The notes beneath the pieces were generated by a model, which saw only the letters and a program-made list of their open reading frames with translations, made no database searches and was not told the DNA's origin. Both the position numbers and the translations under genes were made by a program. A stretch of 64,000 nucleotides of DNA from Euborellia annulipes (lineage: Eukaryota > Arthropoda > Insecta > Dermaptera > Anisolabididae): contig JAKCPI010002958.1 of assembly GCA_023213315.1 (NCBI GenBank), positions 62,001-126,000 on the forward strand, written 5' to 3'. This document shows, piece by piece, positions 46,962 through 59,587 of this stretch (its first letter is position 1; the number at the start of each line of letters is the position of its first letter).

Positions 46962-47814
46962 TTCTGGAAGACTGGGTATATGCGAAGATGGGGTTAAGTC
47001 GCTTTGGTTGATGAGCGACTTAACCCGAGAAAACTCATCTTCGCATAAATATATGTATTATGGAAGTTTTCCGCAAGTGGGTGTTTGTGAAGTTTTCTTA
47101 TATCTTTTCTCGTGTGATTATTTCATTGTATTTTTTTTTTTAAATATGGAAAATTTTTAATGGAAACGTGTGGTTCAAACACTAAATATTTCTAACTCTT
47201 TTTATAAAAACAATGAAATAATCACATGAGAAAACGCATGGCGGTACTTTAATAGTGACCCTCAAAGTGCAGTGAGGGACAATATTAAGTCCCACCCATG
47301 CGTTTTCTACTTGTGATTATTTTATGGTTTTTATAAAAGAAAATGAAAATCTTAATTGGAAATTTTCTAGGTTTGAACCATGAAAGTTTCCATTTAAAAA
47401 TATATAATATTTTTTTTAAAAACAATGAAATAATCACAAGTAAAAAACGCATGGATGGGACTTAATATTGTCCCTCACTGTACAAAATGAATACAGAAAA
47501 AAAAAATTAATAAGTGGAATATTATGATTATTGTTATAACTTTTGAGATTTTTTATATATAAAATTACTACGGTTTCCATTATAATTTGTCTTAGTTTTC
47601 GAGATACATTTTGTTCTTTGTGTTTTTGTAATAAGAAAAATGAGAATTATATTGTTTGTCTTTGATTCATCAGGTGGGTACCCTATTTTTTTAAAATCTT
47701 GTCTCCTTAGACGAGTAACATAATCAATTTGAATTTGAAGTAATGTTAAGCCATAAATTTATAAACACTCTTTGTATTTTAATTGATACTTATGAATGAA
47801 CGTTTGTTACTCAC

Positions 47815-47893
47815 CATGGATTGTTAGCTCGGAGTCTTTATTTAATTCTTAGAGTCTAATTGCTTCCTCTAGTTCGATTTTTGTTGAAGATAA
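47815..47893 (-). pseudogene. aPKC: aPKC exon 2 relic in duplication copy 2
   Basis: Only the last 26 or so codons of the PB1 exon remain (STKIELEEAIRL, stop, [11 protein letters not shown]), followed by the same donor as in copy 1. The conserved Tyr codon is now TAA. The exon's 5' part, exon 1 and the upstream region have been removed by a deletion that joins it to sequence matching 19155 in copy 1. It cannot be translated as aPKC. Confidence 0.9.
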
Positions 47894-48649
47894 TCATAGA
47901 TAATGACACATAAACCGACTCTGATCTAGGGTGAATCATTTGAAGGTTGCTGCCTGCTCATAGGCTCCTCAAATCACGTGACAGAATAAACGCATTTTAT
48001 TGGCTCCCCGTCGAGTTAATCCTTTAGATTCATTTTCGGCGCCTTTTTTCAATTATTTTTATTTTTTTTTTATATTTAATATATAAAATTGAACCCTAGC
48101 AGGGTCAGATACAGAGGGGGTGACAATCCATGAGGCTCGGGATCTTTCAACTTATTTCCTAAATTCTTAATGAAAACAAAAATCATGAAATTTCTCTTCT
48201 AATGATTCTCGAGTACTTTTGGTTGTTATTATTGGCTCCTGAAAAAAATATTAAAAATATTTTAATACAAAATTTTTTTGAAGCGCATATCGACTGTATA
48301 TGCATATTTTAAAACAAGATACTAGAAATTCTATCAGACCTTTACTTTTACAAAAGAGTCTCAAAAACTTTATTTTTTTTTTTAAACCTATCTTGAAAGG
48401 AATCGTTGGGAAAATTATTTAGACTTGAATATATTAAATGTTTTATTTTAAAACTTTTTAAACACAAATAAAAATCCACGAACATTAGCTTATCTTAAGC
48501 TATTAAATATCTAGTGACTTATTTAAAAAAAAAAAAAACTAAGGATTATTTAAGTTAAATTTAACAAAGAAAGTAAAAAAAAAATTTCTTATAATGAAAA
48601 AGAAAATTAAGAAGATTATGTATTGGAAAATTACACAAGTTTTCAATTT

Positions 48650-48992
48650 GGCCAAAGTATGAAGGGCCAACCCTAAGCATTTCGTAGTGTGTATTCAAAA
48701 ATCAAAGGTCCACCCATACCAAAGATGAGCAAATTTATTTATTTATTTATTTATAGCCTTTTATTGGTTCTCTTTACAATAATGTTCATATATTTTTATA
48801 TGTTTTACATTAGAATTTAATATAGTTCAAAATTACATTATATTTAATTAATAATTTCGGTAATTTTCTTTATGGTGGAACCAGGCCCCTTAGGGCATAG
48901 GCCTCTCACAGGAACTTCCATGCCTCTCGTTGTCTGGCAACTCTCTGCCAATACCTTCCGGCTACCTTCGCGATATCATCATCCCATCTTTT
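48650..48992. repeat. Displaced piece of the 27.8-28.2 kb RTE-LINE locus
   Basis: This matches 27826-28170, including both the host flank (GGCCAAAGTATGAAG) and the LINE 3' end with its AAAT tail and GGAACCAGGCCCCTTAGGGC block. It then joins abruptly to AAGGACCACATCCC, the sequence beside fzr exon 3. The true partner of that locus in copy 2 (55869-55945) has no LINE. The piece was therefore copied from a chromosome that already had the insertion. Confidence 0.8.
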
Positions 48993-49084
48993 AAGGACCA
49001 CATCCCCCCCCCTAAGGGACTGAGATCATTACATTAAGAAATACTGATCCATGTTTTATAATGTGATGGTAGGCTATATCTTAC

Positions 49085-49249
49085 TTGAAATAAATCTGTT
49101 GGTCTCAGAGCTCTTCTTTCTTCTGATTGCCCACGAATATCTTCAACTGAATCTCCAAGTAATTCATTTTTTAATAGACAAGAGTAAGCGGGTGCATCTC
49201 GACTTCCTTCGCCGTTATCTCGGGCTTTATCATCACTATTGTTATTCTC
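49085..49249 (-). pseudogene. fzr: Third copy of fzr exon 3, isolated
   Basis: This exon is open for 55 codons between intact acceptor and donor ([40 protein letters not shown], ending TDLFQ, then GTAAGA). It is closer to exon 3 of the complete gene (it keeps NELLGD) than to the left-copy version (NELDS). Intron-2 sequence lies upstream to about 49570, then segment S. No other fzr exon is near, so it can only be an orphan, or a cryptic exon if transcription from fzr ran this far. Confidence 0.85.
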
Positions 49250-49571
49250 CTAAAAAAAATAAAAACCAATTAATTATAATGTAAAATTAAAATATTTTTA
49301 CACAGAGAACCGAACTAAAAATAAAAAAGTATTTTTTGTAATTTAAACAAAATAAAAACTATCAAGATGGGAAATTCACTTTCTTTGATCTACAGTACAT
49401 TAATTGAACATTTCGAAATCATTGATAGAGTGTCAAATTTCAACAAACGAGATAAAATGTTAAATTTATCCAGTGTATTTGAAACCATTTACTCCAGAAA
49501 AACATATAAAATGAGGGTAGTCAACAGTATTTAAATATCTTAAATAATTAGTAAATTTGGAAAGTTCTTCT

Positions 49572-50320
49572 TTATTTTATTAAAATATTTATGAAATTTA
49601 AAATTTTTATTTTTTTTTAAACATATCTTGAAAGGAATCGTTGGGAAAATTATTTAGACTTGAATATATTAAATGTTTTATTTTAAAACTTTTTAAACAC
49701 AAATAAAAATCCAGGAACATTAGCTTATCTTAAGCTATTAAATATCTAGTGACTTATTTAAAAAAAAAAAAACTAAGGATTATTTAAGTTAAATTTAACA
49801 AAGAAGGAAGTAATATTAAAAAAAAAATGTCTGATAATGAAAAAGAAAATTAAGAAGATTATGTATTGGAAAATTACACAAGTTTTCAATTTGTTTTTTT
49901 ATTTCGAAATGGTCAGAATTAAGAAGGGACAAAGCAATGTCAGATTAGGAATTGTATAAATTGTAAATATAATCCTGAAAATGGCAAAACAATTAATTAT
50001 ATAGAAAGAAAATTATTAACATTGAAAGCTGATGGCAGTCAGAAAATGTTTATATATATTAGGTCTTAAATTCGTAGTGACCTTCTTTATTTTAAAACTA
50101 AGTACATAATTCATTTCACAAATTTCTTTCTCGATTATATAGAGATTTTTTTGAGATTTTAAAACGAACCAACGGAGGGGGAGGGGGTTGAGGCCCGAAT
50201 TCATACACTGAACATGACCTACGTACGCCTTGGATACTTTATCTACAAATAGAATTAGATGCTTTTTCAATAGTATTTTTAAAAGAGAAAAATAAGTATG
50301 AAGTAAGAAAAAGTTGAAAT
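49572..50320. repeat. Segment S, fourth copy, joined to fzr intron 2
   Basis: This matches 33153-33900 with the same junction (AAAGTTCTTC into TTTATTTTATTAAAAT). A partial copy of S also lies just to the left (48366-48649). Together S, the LINE piece, exon 3 and S form a local rearranged block inside copy 2. Confidence 0.75.
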
Positions 50321-50455
50321 GACGCCACTGATTAACATATATATAGAGGTAAGAGAAAGTAAAAATATTTTGTTTTAATAAAATATACAAATAAAACACT
50401 CGGTTATCTCTTTAAAGATATTTATTAATTATAAATTAATAAAAATCTTGAAATA

Positions 50456-50632
50456 CAGGGTGGGGCATAAATAGAGAGACGATCATCTCAATGATGTTAT
50501 TTTTAAACAATAGCACTCACATAAAAAGCTTTTTGATAGACTTCCCAATCATGTAACTTTTATTATGCAAACAATAAAATGAATTACTTTTTTGACCTTC
50601 TTAAATCGTCTAAATATTTATGACCCACCCTG
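50456..50632. mobile_element. Mariner-type miniature element, partner of 20534-20710
   Basis: It has the same TA-flanked CAGGGTGGGGCATAAATA inverted ends as in copy 1, with a few substitutions. Confidence 0.8.
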
Positions 50633-50664
50633 TATTTGGAAAATGTTTCAACAAGAGCATACGG

Positions 50665-52640
50665 TTTTGTTTTCCTGAAAACTAGTTTCATTTATTTTAT
50701 ACAACAAAAAAAAAATCCTCTTATAAAATACAAATAGCTGCCTTTTCAAAGCAAATTCTTAATTCTGACCATTTGGAATTTGTTAAACTTATGGGTCGAT
50801 CCAATATAATGAGATCATAAAAAAATATATAAATAAAAATGAAAATTGCACGCATAATTAAAAAACAAAGCACCCTAAAAACACAAAACTAAAAAATAAT
50901 ATATATATTTATATATGATATACATTTGTGTATATATATATTTATATTATAGGCATTTTTATAGGGCTCTATACAAACAAAACTCAGACTAATTTTTTTT
51001 TTTATAAATGCATCAAATAGTTTTGAAATTATATTTCAAAACTCCATTTGTATACGAGCCTCTTATTTATTTATTTATTTAATTAAATATATTATGTTCA
51101 TTTTTGGAGTTGGCAAAATCATAGGCTTCTTTGGACGTTTTTGTCAACTTCAAAGATAATCATAATATTAAAAGAAAATATATGAATATACTTGATACAT
51201 TTGTACACAATATAGATTGAAATAACAGGCAATCATTATAGACTCTGAATAAATTTATTATTTTTTTAGTATATTAAAATTTTAATTTGCAAGACATTTA
51301 GAGAGAATATAAGAATGCTGCCTTTTTTAATAAATATATTATACTATATTTGAAAGAATATACATATGTATGAAAACCTTTGGAATGTATCCATTTTGGA
51401 TTTTTTTTTTAATAAGAAGTTTTTTACACAAGATTTAGCCAAAAACAGTTCGGCTACTATACATATACTATGAAAATTAGAAAGATCTTTTGATATTTGT
51501 TCAATAGATAATTAAAAATTATATAGAATACTAACTTTCTGTCCTGCTAGAATTTTTTAACACTTGCTACAAACTTTGTTTCTGCTAAATATTAAGATTA
51601 AATTAAACGAGAATTTTTTTTTCCTCTATAAATTAGAAAATATTTATTACACGATGTTAAGTTATTTGATGGAAACAGAAAAAAATGAGACAGTCTTCAA
51701 GCTTGTGGGTGTTTTAATAATTCGATCTTTCAGATCTCATAGTATATTTAAATTTAAAAATGAGGACAAAATTGGATTTCAATTAATTAATTTTAATTTA
51801 AATAAATATTTTAGATTTTCTTTTATTATATATATACATTTTTTTTTTAAATTAAATATTACTTTATAAGTAATAAGTAAATAAATAAACGCTCTGCTTT
51901 ATTTGCTACTTATTAAATTTAGTTTCGGCAATATGTATTTTGTAGATTTTCCTCAGTAATATCACTTCTTCAAAGGCTGACGAATGAAGCAACTATTACT
52001 TATGGCCGAAACGTTATTTATTTTTTTTTTAATATGATGAAAATAAAACAGAGCGGAAAATAAAGATCTTGTCGTTTTATAATATATTAATAAATTTAGA
52101 AACTAAATAGATTATAAAAATAAATATTAGTTGGATTTTTCATCTTTCTAAAAAAATTTTAGGCCTGTTTGTTTAAAAAAAAAATATCAGACAGAATTTA
52201 AGTGAGATAATGGAAGTCAATCAAATAATTTGCTTGTCGAAGTTTCACCTGTTTCCAGATTTATTGAAGACAGTTTTATTAATATCAACAATTTGACACC
52301 TTAAGTAGCATGACAAGTTTGTTCTTTAGCTAGTCGATATTAGAATGTGTTGAAAACCTGTCAAATGATCTTTATTTTTTTATTTAACTGTTTTCCAACA
52401 CCTCTTGTTAAAAATATTTTGTGGAGGAATAAAAAATAATGTTATATACAACCAAAGAAAAATTATCCAAATTAAAATAGGGCTAAAAAGAATATATTTG
52501 TCCTCAAAAACTAAAGTGAAATATTTTAATGTTATATATATATATATATAGATATATATAGATATATATAATTTTTTTTTAATTATTATAGCAAATGAGG
52601 AATTCTTCTATTTGAAAATATATATATATATATAATAGTC
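50665..52640. other. AT-rich spacer without a match in copy 1
   Basis: This occupies the place held in copy 1 by the hAT pseudogene and piggyBac-like element. It is AT-rich with (TA)n tracts at 52535-52570 and 52618-52634. Near 51978-52013 a CTGACGAATGAAGC...GGCCGAAACG arrangement again resembles a hammerhead core. The ORF at 51564-51869 is low-complexity and unsupported. By position it lies just downstream of the fzr stop codon and probably includes its 3' UTR. Confidence 0.4.
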
Positions 52641-52645
52641 TTAAT

Positions 52646-55600
52646 TTATCGAATACTTGAAAATAAATTTAAGACCGATTTATTTTCCTATAAAAAAACA
52701 GAAAATAAAAATTCGTTAGTGAAAAATAAATAAATAAACAAGGGATTTTCTTAAATACCTTTTGTGATCGTGCTTTGCTAAAAACATTCCAAAATCGGAG
52801 AGTTTCGTCCCCAGCGCCTGTCACTATCGCTTCTCCATCAGGCGACATGGCAAGATAAAGTACCCGATAAGAATGTCCAGTTAATTTGGCTACCTGACTT
52901 AGGCTAGGATATTTCCATACGAGAATTTGGTTCTGGGAATATCCATGTGTGCTCACCTGGAAGAAAAAAAATCATATTTAAAATACACTAAAGAAAGAAA
53001 AACAAATCCTGTATTGTTTTGTATAACAAAATATATAAATATTCAATTTGAAAGTCTATTATCAAAAATATCTCAGCAATGTCTTATAAAAATATGAGAG
53101 GAATCTACTATTTAAAACAAACAAGATAAGGACACAAATTTTTTTTTCAAATAATGTTTATTTTTTCCTTAAGAAAACAAATATTGTAAATGGAAATTAA
53201 AAATATCCTTAGAGGTAAAGAAAGTTAGAGGAGTGGAATTTTCTAAAGATTAGATCGTTAGGATTTAAATATAATGAAAATATTCAAGATATCCTGGTTA
53301 ACAGAATTTCTCAATTTGTGTAAAAAATATTAAGGGGCGCAATGGAGTGCAGAGCTGTTTCTGCAGGAGATCACCTGCATCAGAGCGGTCATCAGCTTAA
53401 AGAAGGCACCTCACAAAGAACATGTATGACGCCCCTAAGGCTTTTAAATAATTTTTGGACCAAGCCCACCTATAAAATCCTCGCGGCACTGAGGATGATG
53501 CATGTTATATGCGTCGAAATATTTGCCAAATAAAGGACGTCAGGTGGAGCGTTTAATCTGCTGGTTTTATTCTCCAACCCCATTCCAAATAGATATTTTA
53601 AAATTCCCACCTGAGACCGCCTATCGTGACCATACACGCGAAAAACTGACATAATTCCAGCCTTAAGGAAAATATTATTGAATTCAATCGGGATTTTTGA
53701 GCCTCAAGGCCGCTACCACACACATTGAGGATTTTTCCTCAACGCGTGTACTATTCACGCCGGGCCTTGAGAAAATCTCGAGGGTGTGGTGGCTGGCTTT
53801 AGAAATGTATAAGATAATTCATATTATGTTTCTTAAATTAGAATATCATCATAGTTCTTAAGAAGAAACAAAATGTTACATCAAGGAAGGGTTGCAGGAG
53901 CAGAAAGTGGCAGCCAAATGTTTTGCCTCTGATACATTTCTTAATTTATGGACGATCTTTCCAAATATTAGGTCCATATAAAAAGTCCTGATTAAATTTA
54001 AATCTTAGCATTTTATTCACTTTTTTGGCATATGCAGAGAAAGTAAGAAAAATACACCAAGATATATTATTTTAATAAAAATTTATCAACTTACCAATTC
54101 AGATGAATGTTTTGACCAGGCGAGATTACAAACTTGTGAGCCCGTATCAACAGATTGCATGGGTTGTCCAGTTAAAGTGTTCCAAAAACGGATACATCGG
54201 TCAGCTGTTCCTCCGCCACTAGCTAGCAATCCATGATGATGGGGTGACCAAGCAATTGCTGGAAAAATTAATTAATTACCAAAGATTCTTTTTTTTTTTT
54301 TTTCAATTTTTATTAAAAATTAATAAATACCTTTTACCGCTGCCAAATGTTCAGTATAGGTTTGGACAGGGACAACCGAATGTAAATTCCAAACATACAG
54401 ACGGTTATCATTTCCTCCAGAAGCCAAATATTGGTTATCAGGAGACCATTTGAGTCCACAAACCTAAAAGTTTTCATTACATATTAAAATAAATCACAAA
54501 TAAAATAGGAAAAATTAAAAAACGCTATATCAAAGACTACAAATATTGGAATTGGTATTCATAAATTCTCTCAGCACTTAAGTTTTCAGTACCTATTTTT
54601 CACCAGTTCAAGATATTAAGCCTATGATTATTATATATATATATATATATATGGGTCATCATTCTACAAAAATGGGTTAACTTTGGGGTCGAATTTGAAA
54701 TGCACAATTTGTAACTTTGATTTCAATTGTTTGTAATGATTTTGATAGACAATAAGTTAATTTTATTGTATCCATATAGTAACACTCAGATTTTTTTTTT
54801 GTATTAATATATAAGCTCATCAGCCTCTTAGCTATAAGGATAAAAAAACTTCCAGGGGACTGATGTTTTTTTTTATATAAAACACAAAAAATGTGCTAAT
54901 TGATATGGAATACTTTTTTCTTTTATATATTAAATATAACAATGAAAAGACAGCAAATCCAGTACTATTTATTTTTTATATACATTCATATTATTTAATT
55001 GGGTGAAATGAAAATCAAAACAAAAACATTAGAGAAATTTTTCAATTAATATTTATTAATAGACAATAACTTGTTTAGATTGTGTTATGTGTTAGACAAA
55101 TGCAGTATAGTGACAGATACACCTGGTATGTTCCCAGCCCCAGAAAAATAATTTTTCTAATGGTGATTTAATATAAGGTCCTCATGATTAAAAAATAGGG
55201 AGAAAAATCTTAATACTAATAGGTTGAGAGAATGTTATATTATTATTAATAATAATATATATATGAAGTATATTACCAAGGGAAGTGTTTTTTGGTAAAA
55301 ATAATTCCTATTAATCGTTGTTAGAAAATATCGATTCTTTCAAAAAACAATCGTGAATAAACGAACCCGTTGTTGAGGAATATTTTTCAGGAAAATACTA
55401 TTTTTTAACTTATTTGAATATAATCATCGTTTGGAAGTAATCGAAGCTTTTTAACAATCTATTATTTATAAAGAAAACAGCCATATTCACCACAGTATAA
55501 TAACGCCTTATTTTTGGAAAAGTTTATGTGCAAGGAGTACTGTGGCATAGCTGAGTAAATGGGGCAATCCAGGGCTTTGTGATGATAAAAACATTTTGAG

Positions 55601-56433
55601 TATATGGAAATTGAAAGATCTATATTTGTTTTATTACCTCATTAAACAATTATATTTTTTTATTATTTAATTTTGTGAAACCAAAGTCTAAATAAATTAT
55701 TGTCAGTTAATATACCTTGTATGTATTAATGATTTAAAAAAAATAAAATAAAAGGTTTAATGGCATACTAAGAGAATTGTATTGTAACCCTTTTTAGTCT
55801 GTCTTTGTTTTGTAGTTTTAAAAGAGTTTAAGTCAATATTGTATTTATATAACAATATAGATTTGTAGAGGCCAAAGTATGAAGGGCCAACCCTAAGCAT
55901 ATCAAAAATCAAAGGTCTAGCCATACCAAAGATGAGCAAATACGAATTTTAATTTCAAAGAAAAACAGGAATATGTTCATTATCCGTTTTCCATGTAAAA
56001 TAATTATAATTTTTGTTTATTTTGAAAATAATATGAATAAGATATAATTCATATTTTTTGGTTAAATGGCTTTATTTGTATAAGATACATTTCTGTGATC
56101 TTATAAAATACAGTTAACCGGAAAACATGAATTTTTTATTTAATAAGAACAATTGTGAAAGTTTCAACTCCCAATTTATACCTCTTGCCTATGGCCGACG
56201 AGCCGTCTTTCTGCAACAATTGAGGGACTCCTAGCATCTCTTTGAAGTATTAATCTATCACGACTTCCAGAGGAGAGGACATCGCCATTCCAAGCTAAAG
56301 CACCTACTCGGGCTGAATGGCCTGCCATTTGATTCACTTGTTTATTTACAGCTACATCCCATACTTGTACATAACCATGATGTGTTCCAACTGAAACGAG
56401 ATTACCCTGGCAACAAAAAACTCACAAATTATA

Positions 56434-56464
<31 letters not shown>

Positions 56465-58197
56465 TAAATAATAATAAGATACTACATACCCTTTCGTTCC
56501 AAGCAACTGAAGTAATGGAATTTCCATCACCTGATAAATCACAAAGTCTTGTTACTTGGCTAGTACAGGCTGACCATAAATAAACACAGCTTCCCAAACC
56601 TACACTTAGAACATTCTGAGATGACCAATCCACTAAATTTAAATAAAAATCATCTTGAAGTTCAGGAGCATCGAGTACCTAGATTCAAATAAATATGGCA
56701 TTTTATATTTACTAGCTATTGTATTATAAAGTTATAAACAAATACAATTAATTTTTATATTAATATATACCTTAAAGGGAATTTTCGAAATTTTTCTTGT
56801 AGCTTTCCTAGGAGATCTAAGTAATTTTTGACTCTTGGCACTGACAGGTGACATTGAATAAGAAAATCTTGCTAGAGATTCGGCAGCTGAAGCTTTTAAT
56901 GGATTTTTAGATGGTGAAAGAAACTAAAATAATATTTTAAAATAGATATCAGAATTGTTATTATTAATGAATCAACAATTTTTTTAGTTTAAATGTGATT
57001 AATTTGTAAAATATACTATGTCATAGTATACCGAAAAAATTGCTGAGAACATTACATTAAGACGTACTGATCCATGTTTTATAATGTGATGGTAGGCTAT
57101 ATCTTACTTGAAATAAATTTTTTCCTTTGACAGGAGTCAGAGCTCGTCTTTCTTCTGATTGCCCACGAATATCTTCAACTGCATCTCCAAGTAATTCATT
57201 TTTTAATAGACAAGAGTAAGCGAGCGCATCTCGACTTCCTTCGCCGTTATCTCGGGCTTTATTTGGGGTTTTACCACTATTGTTATTCTCCTAAAAAAAT
57301 AAAAACCAATTAATTTACATAATTTATGTTACATATGATTTATAATGTAAAATAAAAATATTTTTACACAGAGAACCGAACTAAAAATAAAAAAGTATTT
57401 TTTGTATTTTAAACAAAAAATAAAAACCATCAAGATGGGAAATTCACTTTCTTTGATCTTCAGTATGTTAATTGAACATTTCCAAATCATTGAATGAGTG
57501 TCAAATTTCAACAAACGAGAAAAAGATTAAAATAAAATGTTAAATTTATCCGTGTATTTGAAATCATTTACTCCAGAAAAACATATAAAATAAGGATAGT
57601 CAACAGTATTTAAATATCTTAAATTTGAAAAGTTCTTCAAGTAAAAGTGACACTCAAAATGAATAGTATTAAATATCGCTTTTTTCAGAAGCTATTTTAT
57701 TATTAGTTTTAATTTAAAAAAGTAATTAAATAGAAGAAATAAATATTTTATAAGGTATCTGTTAATAGATGCACATTATAAATGTTATTCTAGCTTGAAT
57801 AGATTATATTGTTTATTTGAAAAATGCCACATACATCTGTGTGCTAATACCGTGTGTAAATATTTTTTATAATTAACTTACCGAAATAAGGGAAAACTTA
57901 ATTTGCCAATTTTTGGCATCTCGTGTAGGAATAAATCGATCGCATTGTGACGATGTGGCCTGATTGGATAAAGGCTCTGAAAGCTGAAGAAAAAAAAATA
58001 TCAACTATCAAAAAATCTGTGTTTTTAAAAATAAATAATTGAAAAAATATATTTACCAGATATGATGTGTCCATACGATCTGTATTTGGTGAAACATCAT
58101 CAATTCCATGTTGAATTTTATATGCAGATGAAGAAGAAGAAGATTGACTTGTGTTCAATTGTCTCAAAAGACGTTTTTCATAGTCTTGATTAAACAT
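52646..58197 (-). CDS. fzr: Fizzy-related/Cdh1, APC/C activator, complete
   Basis: Ten exons: 58057-58197, 57882-57983, 57108-57290, 56771-56923, 56490-56678, 56182-56406, 54331-54463, 54095-54258, 52759-52956, 52646-52687. They total 1530 nt, 509 residues, all in phase with GT/AG. Human Cdh1 is about 493-496 residues. Landmarks: start [15 protein letters not shown]-box DRFIPTR (residues 62-68); [39 protein letters not shown] (174-193); WD40 propeller from about 205 to 490, including [20 protein letters not shown] and [20 protein letters not shown]; and [10 protein letters not shown] with the C-terminal Ile-Arg tail. In this family the protein recruits D-box and KEN-box substrates to the anaphase-promoting complex from late mitosis through G1, with CDK phosphorylation of the N-terminal part blocking binding. 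Exons 1-2 lie outside the duplicated segment. Intron 6 carries repeat X. Confidence 0.96.
53341..53590. repeat. Penelope-like terminal fragment with hammerhead-like motif
   Basis: This is found only in copy 2, in place of about 1.1 kb of copy 1. At 53488-53530 the plus strand reads CACTGAGGATGATGCATG then TTATATGCGTCGAAATATTT. It contains CTGAGGA, a GATGCAT/ATGCGTC stem and GAAA, followed by ATTTGCCAAATAAAGG. A shorter version of the same ending (GATGTCGAAATATTTGG then AAAATAAAGG) lies at 16371-16397 and at 43378-43405. Confidence 0.5.
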
Positions 58198-59052
58198 TTT
58201 ATTTTATAAACTAAAGAAAAATAAATAAAATTATTAATAAAACTCTGAAAAACATATTTAAAGAATAAGCAATAATATAATACCCGAAGGTCTTTAAATG
58301 TGTTTTTATTATGTATATATTATATATATTTTATAAAGCTATTTATTAAAAAATATATAATATATAAAAGTCTATATGGTTTTAAATTTAAAAAAAAAAG
58401 AAAAACTGATAATTTTGAAAGTTTAAATGCTTTTTTAATTTTATTTTTAACGGAATAAGTTATTAAATAAAAGGACTGAATCTTCAAATTCAATGTCTCC
58501 GTTGCTTTTGCAATTTGCAGATCTCCACCCGAACGGTAAGAGACCTACAATGTTGCCAGATCAAAGGGCACGGCAATGTTGCCATATCTCACAAAACATT
58601 TTTTAAAATAATTTTAACTAGCCTTTAAAAAATAATTAATTATAAATAAACAATATAAAAATACTTAAAAAACTTTAACTTTTCTGTTTTGATGAAGATT
58701 TTTTATGCTAATATTATAAAGTATAAAATAATATAATCGTTGTGTTTATGAAAAAAAAATTGTTTATAAAATCTCGTTATAGATTGTAAATAATAAAAGA
58801 AAATTTTAAATAGCTCGTAAACAAAAACAAATAAGAATAAAAGGAAAGATGAATTAATTATATTATGAAAGCTACGATGCGTATATTTGTTTTGTTTCAA
58901 AAGGCGGGATTTATAAAAATATGAAAGTGAAATCAACTGGAATAGATAAGAAGAAATAAAGATTATAATATTAAAATTTAACAGTATTTATATTTTTAAA
59001 TAATAAATTAATAAAAAATGTCAAAAACTTGGATAATTAAAATGTAATGTAT
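58198..59052. promoter_or_regulatory. fzr 5' flank
   Basis: This is AT-rich sequence upstream of the fzr start codon, the only non-repetitive flank of the gene. A short GC-richer patch with two GGCAACATTG direct repeats on the minus strand (CAATGTTGCC at 58550-58559 and 58570-58579) may belong to the promoter or 5' UTR. I could not define a TATA box or initiator. Confidence 0.35.
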
Positions 59053-59060
59053 GATGTAAG

Positions 59061-59433
59061 CAGAGTTGGCAAGTTTTATCCCGCCGAGTATAATACACGG
59101 TTTTATACATGTATAAAACTATCGCGGATAAAACTAGGCCGATGTATAAAAGGTATAAAACTGTAAAAAACCAACCCCCTCCCCCTGAAAAAACAGCTTA
59201 AAAGCTTTTCATATTTTATAATGTTCTAAAGCATTGACGATGTTGTTTGCTTTTTATTTAGTGAATAATATAATCAAAATATTAATAATTGAAAAATGAA
59301 ATTTTATTTGAACTTCCTTTCTCGTCGTGTTTGCGCATGCGCATCCAAGTTTTATACATTTTATACGTTTTATACAAGTTTTATCCGCAATTTTTGTATA
59401 AAACTGCAAAATCGTGTATAAAACCCAACTCTG
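59061..59433. mobile_element. 373-bp hAT-type element with exact target duplication
   Basis: The ends CAGAGTTGGCAAGTTTTAT and GTATAAAACCCAACTCTG are inverted and flanked by GATGTAAG (59053-59060 and 59434-59441). The interior repeats TTTTATAC and its complement many times. Both short ORFs inside are products of that repetition. Confidence 0.92.
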
Positions 59434-59587
59434 GATGTAAGAGAAATAATGTAAGAAGAGTGTCTTTCTGTTAAATAAAAATATTAATAGCACTCTTCCC
59501 CTGTTTTGATTTTCTGATAGAATTCAAGATGAATAATTTATATATTATAAATAATTAATGAATATATCATTATAATATGATAATTTA

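Larger units (their letters stand above)
35745..57636. repeat. Segmental duplication, copy 2 (right)
   Basis: This is the right partner of 12106-33152. Insertions specific to it are two R1 elements (35832-36692, 37161-38298), a LINE (40052-42813), a hAT cluster (43619-45290), a single hAT (45426-45990), a palindromic element (46602-46906) and a foreign block of about 0.9 kb (48650-49570). Deletions specific to it include the 1.1-kb GC-rich exon block and most of aPKC exons 1-2. It holds the complete fzr, whose exons 1-2 lie just outside the duplication to the right. Homology ends near GAAAAGTTCTTC at 57625-57636. Confidence 0.85.

Noticed and set aside
12106..57636. Haplotype duplication in the assembly as the whole explanation for the two copies
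   Set aside because: Not excluded, but the third rearranged piece with the shared novel junction and the clean truncation of both genes at the segment edges fit a real tandem event better. Read depth would decide.
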